A stretch of 30,362 nucleotides of DNA from CAZQEZ01 sp964592475 (lineage in GTDB: Bacteria; Bacteroidota; Bacteroidia; Cytophagales; Cyclobacteriaceae). Position numbers and translations under genes: made by a program. The stretch's first letter is position 1, and every line of letters begins with the position of its first letter. The notes under the pieces were generated by a model that worked only from the letters and a program-made list of their open reading frames with translations, was not told the DNA's origin and searched no databases. The stretch covers positions 1-30,362 of the forward strand of contig CAZQEZ010000049.1 in assembly GCA_964592475.1 (NCBI GenBank), written 5' to 3'. Shown piece after piece: positions 18,801-25,899 of this stretch.

Positions 18801-19025
18801 GGGATGAATGACCTTTGGATTATCGAAGATATTGAAGAATATAAAACCCAATTGGCTGTTTTTAATCGCAATGGCGAGAAAGTTTATGAAATTAAAGACT
18901 ATTTCAACGACTGGGACGGTCGCAATCTTTCCGGTAGAGAATTACCAGATGGTGTATACTATTTTGTAATCAAATACCTGGAGACTAATACCTCTCAGGG
19001 AGGCAGCGTATTGATTACGCGTTAA
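15831..19025 (+). CDS. Large T9SS type B sorting-domain surface protein (IPT, VCBS propeller, Ig/PKD)
   Basis: This is a predicted secreted, cell-surface protein of 1064 residues. It has a signal peptide (1-20, TVLAQ), then an IPT/TIG domain (about 22-105). Seven FG-GAP/VCBS repeats carry Ca-binding D-x-N/D-x-D-G loops: near residues 135, 190, 245, 311, 362, 417 and 468 (for example DLNGDGKTD, DVDNDGKPD, DVNGDGKND, DMNGDGLLD). Seven suggests a seven-bladed propeller. From about 500 to 970 run five or six Ig-like/PKD modules with C...C pairs (ITLCNGSDYTL; CEGGNLQLNA; TICNGQAVQLE; SICMNDTLNI; FCKGDSVLLTA). The C-terminal 85 residues are a gliding-motility-type sorting domain (FSPNGDGMNDLW; VFNRNGEKVYE; WDGRN; LPDGVYYFVI). 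These type B domains depend on an SprF-like partner, and one is encoded immediately upstream. The likely role is adhesion or glycan binding. Confidence 0.93.
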   Translation: MQRQVKLFLLMCFVTGTVLAQKPHIASFEPKSATVKEKVTINGTGFSNDKTRLVVRIGDIKAPIISSTENSIEILVPAGCNYDQIHVTNLSSRLSGASRQLFMLSYHGSEFKPDRLISREFNTGGPVNSLFLDFLVTDLNDDRRPDLVASNDNGMGIYTSLNQSTNVDDDDLSLTSKTTGISVATKYFAQGDLNGDGKTDVVVTRGGTPVDRVFVFTNNSTNSKISYLSNVLNLEVPGSNNLQKVDIADVDNDGKPDIIVADNTDDGNNDENNIVHIFKNTSSGGTTSFSKDIYTIKMVGDANFRDGSFTMEAKDINGDNYPEIVTSPPFGGVVCVIRNESVPGRINFTDKKTFAISGPLSDIKIGDVNGDGKNDVVTMKYIQNQTNYIHLLYNRTTSSSDIQLNANSIAINKTLDDIDLGDMNGDGLLDLVFSTRDNIPVVGVMINQTGTTFEEYLLGATSKHYQVRIKDINSDGRPDIMVAGSNGKLGVYFNRNCRFPDITPGDDITLCNGSDYTLQAPLGIKVNYVWSKDGGVISETSSSLKPTLTGEYKVTIKSDLGSCSQASPPVKVNFIAGNPPSVTASNNGPACEGGNLQLNATTVNNATYRWTGPNDFTSTEQNPIVTGFDANKAGKYIVDVQVNGGCSSNKDTTKVEIITLPSLDISGPNTICNGQAVQLEVQNYPGHQYYWKFNGTEIPGASNATVTVDKVGTYYVVVNKSGCEKVSPEFKIESFPLPTAAFTADASICMNDTLNITNSTTIPNPDKPVYYEWFFGTGNIIKDKDPVFAYKTSGDFTISLKVGYENSSCFDETNQTINVVGADPLSIAAPVTNFCKGDSVLLTASGDFGAYQWSTGDSGKEVYITEQGEISVTAENTTGCKSVAQKLLTYKPIPLPIEIVTEPEDTVLSFGDTRKLLPQNVGYTIYRWTPDIYLDDATFKEPTAKPFKNITYTLQAKDDGKCWAFGEITLVVDGEGPELTYDKLFSPNGDGMNDLWIIEDIEEYKTQLAVFNRNGEKVYEIKDYFNDWDGRNLSGRELPDGVYYFVIKYLETNTSQGGSVLITR

Positions 19026-19054
19026 ATGCTTCTTCATAATATTAATTAAGATTT

Positions 19055-19085
19055 ACCGGGGCAAGGTCATTGTCCCGGTTTTTTT
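19055..19085 (+). terminator. Rho-independent terminator after the surface protein gene
   Basis: ACCGGGGCAA (19055-19064) pairs with TTGTCCCGGT (19070-19079) through nine Watson-Crick pairs and one G-U pair, with a 5-nt loop and a seven-T tail. It should end the PorP/SprF plus surface-protein transcript. Confidence 0.92.
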
Positions 19086-19781
19086 ATTTCATTTTATTTT
19101 CAAATGAAACACCAAAATATTACCTGACATTCGTCTGATTGATCAAGATTTCAGCCAATAAGTGCTCCTGAAATACAAAAAAATTAGACTTTTTAGTTAA
19201 AATCAATTAATAAAACCTTTTGAAACTGATTAGTTTAGGAACACAAAATGCTTATCATCCCATTTTATTACATCTTAGTCTTGTTTTAAAATTCTAATTG
19301 GTATTTTTGAGAAAATGATTAATTGCATAGTTTTTCTGGTATCAACCCTGCAGTCTATTATAAAAAAAAGACTATCCTACATCAATATTTAAAGAATTAT
19401 ACTTTTTGATAACATAAGTTACATGAGTAGTAAAAGAACTTATAGCACACTGATTATCTAGAAAAAAATTCTTTACTTTATACTATATAATGAGTATCAT
19501 TATAGGATTAACAACTAATATTCAATCTATGAGACCAGCTATATATAAAATTAGCTAGTTTGTGGTTAATAATAAATTGATTATCAATAACATATAAATA
19601 TTTAATATAATTATAATATATATTTAACGCGAAAATTTGTGCTAAAAATAACATATTTTCCATATTTTTGGAATATTTATTTTTTAGAACCTGGGCTGAT
19701 TTAGCACGATAACAGTCAACTTTCCGCGGTGGCAAGTTGAAAATTCAATATTTGTAAAGTAAGGAATTTAATTGTTTATTA
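19086..19781. other. Long AT-rich non-coding region upstream of the second PorP/SprF gene
   Basis: About 700 bp with no convincing gene. A 75-codon minus-strand frame at 19508-19735 has no recognisable family and very AT-rich codons, so I do not call it. No tRNA or known riboswitch was seen. Near the downstream gene, TCAACTT (19716-19722) and AAGTTGA (19734-19740) form an inverted repeat around CCGCGG. AATATTTG at 19747-19754 is one mismatch from the -7 consensus. Confidence 0.5.
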
Positions 19782-20723
19782 ATGTACTGGCTAAAAAAAA
19801 TTTTACGACCAACTATTTTTTTAATTCTTATAGCTACAAACTATGCTGCTTTCTCTCAGCAAAAGCCAGTTTTATCTCAATACATGTTCAACGGTTTGGT
19901 AATAAATCCTGCTTATGCCGGAGTTTACGACCATCTTAATGTCACGGCTTTATATCGTAATCAATGGGTAAATTTTGACGGAGCACCTGAAACTTCTACC
20001 TTTTCAGCACATACAGGGTTAAAAGGAAAAAATATTGGCATAGGTTTTTTGGCCAGCAATGATAAAATTGGTGTGCATAATGATATAAGTTTTAATGGAT
20101 ATTATTCCTATAAAATTAAATTTAAAAATGGATCTCTATCCATGGGATTACAGGCAGGCCTTAATCATTTAAAGTCTGATTATACTATACTGTCATTAAA
20201 AGATCAGGGAGATGAAAGGTTCGGGTTAATAAATAGAAGCCTAAAATTTAATTTTGGCACTGGTATTTACTATAACACCAAAACAAGCTACATAGGATTT
20301 TCTATTCCTTATATTCGTAAAAAGAGAATGGTGGAAGAAAATGAATTCGTTCAAAACTTCGAAGATTCCAGGTATTATTATCTTACCGCTGGTCAGGTAT
20401 TGGATCTGACTCCAAAAATAAAAATTAAACCGTCTTTTTTATTACGGCTTGAAGAAAACATGCCTATTGCTTACGACCTTAACGTTAACTTTTACCTGGA
20501 AGATGTGCTAAATGTTGGCGCCTCCTATAGATCAGGAGGAAGCTTAATTACACTATTTGAACTTAAGGTAAATGATTACATACGGCTGGGTTATGCTTTT
20601 GACTGGGTTATTTCTGACATCAACACTCATACAGCTGGCACACACGAGATCATGTTAAATTACCGGCTCAATTTATTTGCTCCCCGCAAGCACCGTATGT
20701 GCCCCGGTCCCTTTTATCATTAA
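19782..20723 (+). CDS. Second PorP/SprF family T9SS outer-membrane protein
   Basis: This 313-residue member has a signal peptide (1-25, ending near FSQ) and the family signature QYMFNGLVINPAYAGVYDHLNVTALYRNQWVNF with GAPETSTFSAH soon after. The rest is a run of amphipathic strands (GLQAGLNHL; FNFGTGIYYNTKTSYIGFSIPY; VLNVGASYRSGGSLITLFELKVND; YRLNLFAP). It lacks the linker and SPOR-like tail of the paralogue at 14444, so its length is typical for the family. It is separated from the surface-protein gene by a terminator and about 750 bp, so it is expressed independently. No sorting-domain gene follows; it may serve the same surface protein or one encoded elsewhere. Confidence 0.9.
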   Translation: MYWLKKILRPTIFLILIATNYAAFSQQKPVLSQYMFNGLVINPAYAGVYDHLNVTALYRNQWVNFDGAPETSTFSAHTGLKGKNIGIGFLASNDKIGVHNDISFNGYYSYKIKFKNGSLSMGLQAGLNHLKSDYTILSLKDQGDERFGLINRSLKFNFGTGIYYNTKTSYIGFSIPYIRKKRMVEENEFVQNFEDSRYYYLTAGQVLDLTPKIKIKPSFLLRLEENMPIAYDLNVNFYLEDVLNVGASYRSGGSLITLFELKVNDYIRLGYAFDWVISDINTHTAGTHEIMLNYRLNLFAPRKHRMCPGPFYH

Positions 20724-20737
20724 TTCATTAATACAAA

Positions 20738-20765
20738 AAAAGGCTGATTTTAAGATCAGCCTTTT
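20738..20765. terminator. Bidirectional terminator between PorP/SprF and rplT
   Basis: AAAAGGCTGAT (20738-20748) pairs perfectly with ATCAGCCTTTT (20755-20765) around a 6-nt loop. Flanking A and T runs let it work for both convergent transcripts. Confidence 0.9.
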
Positions 20766-20789
20766 AAATTTTAAAGAATGTTTTATCTT

Positions 20790-21134
20790 TTACTTAACTT
20801 TATTTACTATTTCAGCAAATGCTTCCGGATGATTCATGGCGAGATCGGCCAGCACTTTTCGATTTAAATCAATGTTGGCACCTTTTAATTTTCCCATCAA
20901 TTCGGAGTATGACATTCCGTTGAGCCTTGCTCCCGCGTTAATTCTTTGAATCCAGAGAGCCCTAAATTCTCTCTTCTTGGCTTTTCTATCGCGGTAGGCG
21001 TAAACCATCCCTTTTTCAACCGCGTTTTTGGCTACTGTCCAAACGTTTTTTCTACGTCCCCAGTAGCCTTTGGCTTGTTTTAATACTTTTTTTCTGCGGG
21101 CTCTTGAAGCGACCGCGTTTACAGATCTTGGCAT
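20790..21134 (-). CDS. rplT: 50S ribosomal protein L20
   Basis: This is a 23S rRNA-binding protein needed for early assembly of the large subunit. The 114 residues show the conserved basic N-terminus (MPRSVNAVASRARRKKVLKQ, AKGYWGRRKNV) and the core strings FRALWIQRINAGARLNGMSYSELM and DRKVLADLA-type end (LNRKVLADLAMNHPEAF). It is the last gene of the thrS-infC-rpmI-rplT operon and is preceded by an 87-nt gap after rpmI. L20 represses its own operon in other bacteria by binding leader RNA, but I could not identify such a structure here. Confidence 0.98.
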   Translation of the reverse strand: MPRSVNAVASRARRKKVLKQAKGYWGRRKNVWTVAKNAVEKGMVYAYRDRKAKKREFRALWIQRINAGARLNGMSYSELMGKLKGANIDLNRKVLADLAMNHPEAFAEIVNKVK

Positions 21135-21221
21135 TTTTTTTTCTTTTTTGGCTTACGGTGGTCCTAAGTTAAGACACTTAAATCAACCGGTGGCCTGGTG
21201 AAACATTAAATTAACCTAAAA

Positions 21222-21416
21222 TTAAATATTGAGCATGTCTTTAACTCTTGATTCATCAGTTTTGTGAACCATTCCCATTTTAGTCAAATTCCGTTTTTGC
21301 TTTGTTTCTTTCTTGGTCAGAATGTGACTTTTAAAAGCATGCTTTCTTTTAATTTTTCCTTTCGAGGTAAGCTTAAATCTCTTTTTCGCTCCCGAAATAG
21401 TCTTTACCTTTGGCAT
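21222..21416 (-). CDS. rpmI: 50S ribosomal protein L35
   Basis: This small basic ribosomal protein has 64 residues, the usual length. The sequence MPKVKTISGAKKRFKLTSKGKIKRKHAFKSHILTKK matches the family pattern, with the conserved K-x-SGAKKRFK start and the KRKHAFKSHILTKK core. It lies 36 bp after infC and 87 bp before rplT, in the universally common infC-rpmI-rplT order. Confidence 0.98.
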   Translation of the reverse strand: MPKVKTISGAKKRFKLTSKGKIKRKHAFKSHILTKKETKQKRNLTKMGMVHKTDESRVKDMLNI

Positions 21417-21452
21417 TTTTATCTATTTACAATTTATAATTAAAATTCTCAA

Positions 21453-21992
21453 TTATTTTTTAGGGGAAAGAAAAATTGTCATTCTCTTTCCTTCTAATTT
21501 GGGCATTTGATCTAGTTTCGCAATTTCTTCCACACTTTGAGCCAGTTTGAGCAACAGTAATTCTCCTCTTTCTTTGAAAACGATGGTTCTACCTACAAAG
21601 TGCACATAGGCTTTTACTTTAGCACCGTCTTTAAGAAAATTCTCCGCGTGCTTCAACTTAAAGTTAAAATCATGTTCGTCTGTATTAGGTCCAAACCTGA
21701 TCTCTTTCACCACGGTTTTCTGTGCTTTTTGCTTGATCTCTTTTTGTTTTTTCTTTTGCTCGTATTTAAATTTAGAATAATCGACAATTTTACAAACCGG
21801 CGGACTGGCTGTTGGGGAGATTTCCACCAGGTCAAGACCTTCGCTGGCTGCTAAATTACGCGCTTTATCTATATCCAAAACACCAATGTTGCCATCTTCG
21901 CCTATTACACGAACCTTGGGTGCTCTTATTCTTTCATTTACTCGGTAAGGTTCTTCTACCCTGCCTCGATAAACTCTTCTTGGTTTTGCGAT
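21453..21992 (-). CDS. infC: Translation initiation factor IF-3, with ATC start codon
   Basis: IF-3 binds the 30S subunit, blocks 50S joining and rejects non-canonical start codons. I place the start at an ATC (plus-strand 21990-21992), giving 179 residues, close to the 180 of E. coli. Translation upstream of the first TTG (21878) gives a proper IF-3 N-terminus: AKPRRVYRGRVEEPYRVNER, then IRAPKVRVIGEDGNIGVLDI. No ATG, GTG or TTG occurs between an in-frame TAA 18 bp upstream and that TTG. A strong Shine-Dalgarno AAGGAGG sits 5 nt before the ATC, rare in this phylum. The rest shows ISPTASPPVCKIVDYSKFKYEQ, EIRFGPNTDEHDFNFKLKHAENFL and FVGRTIVFKERGE. The unusual start fits the known autoregulation of infC (AUU in E. 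coli, AUC in Myxococcus). Confidence 0.93.
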   Translation of the reverse strand: MAKPRRVYRGRVEEPYRVNERIRAPKVRVIGEDGNIGVLDIDKARNLAASEGLDLVEISPTASPPVCKIVDYSKFKYEQKKKQKEIKQKAQKTVVKEIRFGPNTDEHDFNFKLKHAENFLKDGAKVKAYVHFVGRTIVFKERGELLLLKLAQSVEEIAKLDQMPKLEGKRMTIFLSPKK

Positions 21993-22043
21993 TGTTGCCT
22001 CCTTATTTTAAATTAAAAATCTAGTCTTGAAAAAATTGAGTTG

Positions 22044-22051
22044 CAAATATA
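22044..22051 (-). promoter_or_regulatory. -7 box of an internal infC promoter
   Basis: Minus-strand TATATTTG is an exact TAnnTTTG match inside the 133-bp thrS-infC gap. It predicts a leader of about 45 nt and would let infC-rpmI-rplT be transcribed apart from thrS. Confidence 0.5.
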
Positions 22052-22125
22052 ATGTAAAATGCATTATTCCTAAAAGAATATTACTAGTAACTAAAACCTT
22101 AACTAACAAAAATGTTCGCCTAAAA

Positions 22126-24078
22126 TCATTTATTCTGCATGCTTTTTTCAATTTCATTGGCAAAAAAGGCGCGAAATTCCGAAAGGCTGAAGCTGCCTTT
22201 GTCCCCTTCCCTGTGTTTTCGCAAAGAAACTTTCTTATCTGCTACCTCTTTTTCACCAATAATAACCATGAACGGCACCTTGCTCACTTCAGCATCACGG
22301 ATCTTCCGTCCGATTTTTTCGTCCCTTAGATCCAGGAATCCCCTGATGTCATGCTGCTCCAGTTCCGAATATACTTCCCTGGCATAATCATTGAATTTTT
22401 CAGAAATAGGTAGCACCGCTATTTGATCGGGACTAAGCCAGAGCGGGAAATTGCCGCCGGTATGCTCAATCAAAATAGCTACAAAACGTTCCATGGAACC
22501 AAACGGGGCCCGATGGATCATCACCGGGCGGTGCTTCTGGTTGTCGGCGCCAATGTATTCCAGCTGAAACCTTTCTGGTAAATTATAGTCTACCTGGATG
22601 GTACCCAACTGCCAGCTGCGGTTAAGGGCATCTTTGACCATAAAATCGAGTTTGGGCCCATAAAAAGCCGCCTCGCCTAATTCAGTAACAGTATTCAGTC
22701 CTTTCTCTTCGGTGGCCTCTACGATCGCTTTCTCCGCTTTTTGCCATGCCTCATCGCTGCCAATGTATTTTTCCTGATCCTCAGGGTCACGTAATGATAT
22801 CTGGGTAGTAAAATCTTCAAAGCCAAGAGAACTGAATACATATAGTACAAGATCAATCACTTTTTTAAACTCATCCTTCACCTGATCAGGAGTGCAAAAA
22901 ATATGAGCATCGTCCTGGGTAAATCCTCTAACACGAGTAAGTCCGTGCAGCTCACCACTTTGCTCGTAACGATATACGGTGCCGAATTCTGCCAACCGGT
23001 AAGGCAATTCTTTGTAAGAACGAGGCCTGGTTTTATAGATCTCGCAATGGTGCGGGCAGTTCATGGGCTTGAGCAGAAACTCCTCCCCTTCATTGGGTGT
23101 GGAAATGGGTTGAAAAGAATCCTTGCCATATTTTTCATAATGGCCTGAAGTAACATAAAGTTCTTTGCTGCCAATGTGTGGCGTTACCACTGCCTGATAA
23201 CCGGCTTTTAGCTGAGCCTTGCGTAAAAACTGCTCCAGTCGCTCCCGCAGCATGGTACCTTTGGGCAGCCACAGAGGTAAGCCCATGCCCACTTTTTCTG
23301 AAAATGTAAAAAGCTCCAGTTCCTTGCCCAGCTTACGGTGATCACGTTTTTTGGCCTCTTCCAATAGTTGTAAATATTCCGTCAGCTCCTTTTGCTTGGG
23401 AAAAGTAACCCCGTAGATCCGGGTCAATTGTTTGCGGGATTCATCTCCGCGCCAGTAGGCACCGGCAATATTCGTTAATTTAATGGCTTTAATGAAACCG
23501 GTGTGCGGAATGTGCGGTCCGCGACATAGGTCGGTAAATTTGCCTTGTTTGTAAAAAGTAATGCTGCCATCTTCAAGGTCTTGCAGCAGCTCTACTTTAT
23601 ACTCATCTCCTTTTTTATTGTAAAATTTGAGCGCCTCCGTTTTGCCAATTTCTTCCCTCAGGTAAGGATTTTTCTCCCGGGCCAGCTCCAGCATTTTCTG
23701 CTCTATCTTTTCCAGGTCATTGGCGTCGAATGGCTGATTGCCAAAATCCACGTCGTAGTAAAAGCCATTTTCTATTGCCGGGCCGATCCCGAATTTAATG
23801 CCGGGATACAGCACTTCCAGTGCCTCAGCCAACAAGTGAGCCGAAGAATGCCAAAAAGTAGTTTTACCTTCTTTGTCGTTCCAGGTAAGCAATTGCAGAT
23901 CGGCATCCTGATTAATGGGCCGGTTAGCATCCCATATTTCACCATTTATTTTAGCCGCCAATACATTGCGGGCCAGTCCTTCACTGATGCTCATGGCCAC
24001 ATCCATGCCGCAACTACCTTTCGGGTATTCCCTTTCACTACCATCCGGTAACTTGATCTTAATTTTCTCTTCACTCAT
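22126..24078 (-). CDS. thrS: Threonyl-tRNA synthetase
   Basis: This enzyme charges tRNA-Thr and edits mis-charged Ser-tRNA-Thr. The 650 residues hold a TGS domain (about 1-62, IKIKLPDGSEREYPKGS), the editing domain with HSSAHLLAEAL, and the class II core. Motif 2 is visible as RLAEFGTVYRYEQSGELHGLTRVRGFTQDDAHIF. The zinc ligands are present: Cys in MNCPHHCEIY, His in DDAHIF and His in MIHRAPFGSMERF, the last also covering motif 3. The C-terminal anticodon-binding domain has IAVLPISEKFNDYA and PFMVIIGEKEV. I take ATG 24078; an in-frame TTG two codons upstream is less likely. The gene looks more GC-rich than its flanks. It heads the translation operon with infC, rpmI and rplT. Confidence 0.98.
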   Translation of the reverse strand: MSEEKIKIKLPDGSEREYPKGSCGMDVAMSISEGLARNVLAAKINGEIWDANRPINQDADLQLLTWNDKEGKTTFWHSSAHLLAEALEVLYPGIKFGIGPAIENGFYYDVDFGNQPFDANDLEKIEQKMLELAREKNPYLREEIGKTEALKFYNKKGDEYKVELLQDLEDGSITFYKQGKFTDLCRGPHIPHTGFIKAIKLTNIAGAYWRGDESRKQLTRIYGVTFPKQKELTEYLQLLEEAKKRDHRKLGKELELFTFSEKVGMGLPLWLPKGTMLRERLEQFLRKAQLKAGYQAVVTPHIGSKELYVTSGHYEKYGKDSFQPISTPNEGEEFLLKPMNCPHHCEIYKTRPRSYKELPYRLAEFGTVYRYEQSGELHGLTRVRGFTQDDAHIFCTPDQVKDEFKKVIDLVLYVFSSLGFEDFTTQISLRDPEDQEKYIGSDEAWQKAEKAIVEATEEKGLNTVTELGEAAFYGPKLDFMVKDALNRSWQLGTIQVDYNLPERFQLEYIGADNQKHRPVMIHRAPFGSMERFVAILIEHTGGNFPLWLSPDQIAVLPISEKFNDYAREVYSELEQHDIRGFLDLRDEKIGRKIRDAEVSKVPFMVIIGEKEVADKKVSLRKHREGDKGSFSLSEFRAFFANEIEKSMQNK

Positions 24079-24121
24079 TTTCAATTCTTCTTTTAATAGG
24101 CACCTGATTTAAAATGCGGGG

Positions 24122-24129
24122 CAAAATTA
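24122..24129 (-). promoter_or_regulatory. -7 box of the thrS promoter
   Basis: Minus-strand TAATTTTG matches TAnnTTTG exactly, 43 bp upstream of the thrS ATG. The upstream -33 area is T-rich without a clean TTG. No T-box-like leader is visible in the short leader. Confidence 0.5.
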
Positions 24130-24347
24130 CATTGATATATATTAATAAAAAAGAAATCAGAAGAAACAAGGCCGCGCTGCAACAGGTTTCAGATAATCGA
24201 TGATTTATGATTACCCAATTATAAATACCCTTAGCCATTGATAATGGAGTAATACTTAATTAAACATACATAGAAAATAGCAAAATAACTTGCATAATTG
24301 CTTCATTTTTACGAATTGTAAAAAATTGATGGAGATAATTTCCAAAT

Positions 24348-24716
24348 ATGCTAAAATGGCTATTTGAGGTTATCGGTAAGATTAACCACAGCAATCAGCT
24401 GTTTAAAACATTTATAATCAAATTTAACAAATTTAAGATTTATAAAACCACAATGACAAAGATCAATTGGAATACAAAGGCGACTCAGATTGTAAAAAAA
24501 GCCGAAAAATGGTTAGGAAAAGTGACTTACTGGTGGAGACTGAAGCGGCTAAGATATATCCGGCGGAAGATTAGGGGGGTGTTAAGTAAATACTTCATAA
24601 CTTTTAAATTTTTTTACCCACAAACTCCGCCTTTTAGCATAAGCTTACTAGTGCTGTTTAAATTATTTAATTTTTTAATTTTTATTTCACAATTGACTTG
24701 TAGCATTCCCTGCTGA
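24348..24716 (+). CDS. Possible small basic ORF, unrecognised
   Basis: The open frame has ATG at 24348 and encodes up to 122 residues. Its middle third is strongly basic and Trp-rich (KAEKWLGKVTYWWRLKRLRYIRRKIRG) and locally GC-richer than its flanks. A second ATG at 24453 would give an 88-residue version. The 3' end overlaps the antisense 3' end of the beta-helix pseudogene by about 100 bp, which argues against the full length. No signal peptide, family or operon context is seen. It may be chance or a remnant. The rest of the 24130-24613 gap shows nothing recognisable. Confidence 0.2.
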   Translation: MLKWLFEVIGKINHSNQLFKTFIIKFNKFKIYKTTMTKINWNTKATQIVKKAEKWLGKVTYWWRLKRLRYIRRKIRGVLSKYFITFKFFYPQTPPFSISLLVLFKLFNFLIFISQLTCSIPC

Positions 24717-25618
24717 AAAAGTAAAGATGTATTACCATGCTGATTGGATAAATAGTCTTTGCCGCTATGCTGAAATCCTGCCTGCAGGTGATAATCATGG
24801 GCAAAGTTAAACCCGGAATTGTCATATTTAACAAAAATTTCATTCACATTGATATTCCTCAGGTTATTCAGACCGGTATTGCTGCCATAGGGAAAATAGA
24901 AATTTCCTACAAATAAGTTATTGTTGAAAACACTACCTTCCACGCTGCCATAGGTACCATGATTCATGGCTAAAGCCGTAGGATTCAGAAAAATATTATT
25001 GTTAAACAAGCTTTCCTTTGTACCATAATGAGGATAATAAAATATGTTATTTTCAAAAACAGCTTGATTGGCATTTCTTAAATCTCGGTGAAAGGTGGAA
25101 AAAATTATTACGAAAAGCATAATCTGTGAATTGCGGATTAAAAAACAGCGTATTTCTGAAAACATTCTGATAAAAACTGCTGTGGTCTAGTTTTAAATAA
25201 ACATAATTATAAAAATAACAATGGGAAAAGCTTACCTTGGCCACCGGACTATTGGACTGCCAGCCCAGGTAGACGTGCTGGGTAAAATACATGCCAGAGA
25301 TGCTGCTACTATCTGCACCGGAGCAATATGAAAAGCATCAATGATGGTACGCTGATTGGGATCACCGGGATAGAAGTAGCCTACCCCGTAAAGGTGCAGC
25401 TCTTTTTTTAGGTTATCCAAAGCAAAGCGCCCTCCCGGCAGGTAAACTGATGCACCGGCCGGAGCATTGGCCAGGGCTGCGGCAATATTATCATAGATGC
25501 TGGTATTGTTCTCATACTCCACCATGATGCGGGTTTGGGCATGGGTGGTGACAACTGAAGTTAACGATAATATGGTCACCACTACCAATCCACAAAATAC
25601 ATTCTTTAGGGTCTTCAT
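24614..25618 (-). pseudogene. Frameshifted secreted beta-helix-like protein gene
   Basis: Three overlapping frames read as one interrupted protein of about 335 residues. The first part has a signal peptide (VVVTILSLTSVVTTHAQ) and a start typical of pectate-lyase-like proteins (DNIAAALANAPAGASVYLPGGRF). Near 25318-25321 one base appears lost (CCGG where CCCGGT would keep the frame), after which GADSSSISGMYFTQHVYLGW continues in the next frame. Near the A/T run at 25099-25104 one base appears gained, returning to the original frame for LRNANQAVFENNIFY and FNNNIFLNP repeats. Such Asn-rich ladders suggest a right-handed beta-helix. The sequence was probably a secreted surface protein or polysaccharide lyase-like protein; no catalytic motif is identified. 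Sequencing error in homopolymers is an alternative to real decay. Confidence 0.75.
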
Positions 25619-25679
25619 ATTGTATTATTATAATTTATCATTGAGTCTTCTAATCATTTAAATTTCATAAATCGTAGAT

Positions 25680-25862
25680 TTAAAATCTAATACCTTTATC
25701 CTCCCCGGCAAATATCGAAGCGCACCCCGGAGCATTGGCCAGGGCAGCATCAACATTATCGTAGATGCTGGTAATGTTTTCATGCTTCACCATATTCGGA
25801 TTTGGGCGTAAGCAGAAGATAATGCTATCAATAACATTATAAAAATTGCATTTTAAATGCAT
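25680..25862 (-). pseudogene. Degenerate second copy of the beta-helix gene 5' end
   Basis: The frame contains MVKHENITSIYDNVDAALAN followed by APGCASIFAG, which aligns with MVEYENNTSIYDNIAAALAN and APAGASVYLPG of the neighbouring pseudogene. The similarity also holds at DNA level (about 25729-25800 against 25460-25540). The upstream portion no longer encodes a clear signal peptide, and the frame ends after about 20 further residues, before any beta-helix repeats. It looks like the remnant of a tandem duplicate whose body has been deleted. Confidence 0.7.
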
Positions 25863-25899
25863 TAGATTTTAAAATTATATTTTGTTTTCCGAATTATAA

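Noticed and set aside
19508..19735. 75-codon minus-strand frame in the long gap
   Set aside because: Extremely AT-rich, no recognisable product, and it overlaps the inverted repeat and probable promoter of the downstream gene.
21135..21221. L20 autoregulatory leader between rpmI and rplT
   Set aside because: The 87-nt gap shows only weak pairing (CTTA/TAAG), not enough to call a regulatory structure.
21453..21878. IF-3 read as a 141-residue protein beginning at TTG 21878
   Set aside because: It lacks the conserved N-terminal domain start, and the upstream ATC with Shine-Dalgarno restores the normal length.
23545..24051. 168-codon plus-strand frame opposite thrS
   Set aside because: It is fully antisense to a well-conserved synthetase gene and shows no family features.
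24614..25292. Two separate small hypothetical proteins
   Set aside because: Together with the frame at 25232-25618 they read as one beta-helix protein broken by single-base shifts.
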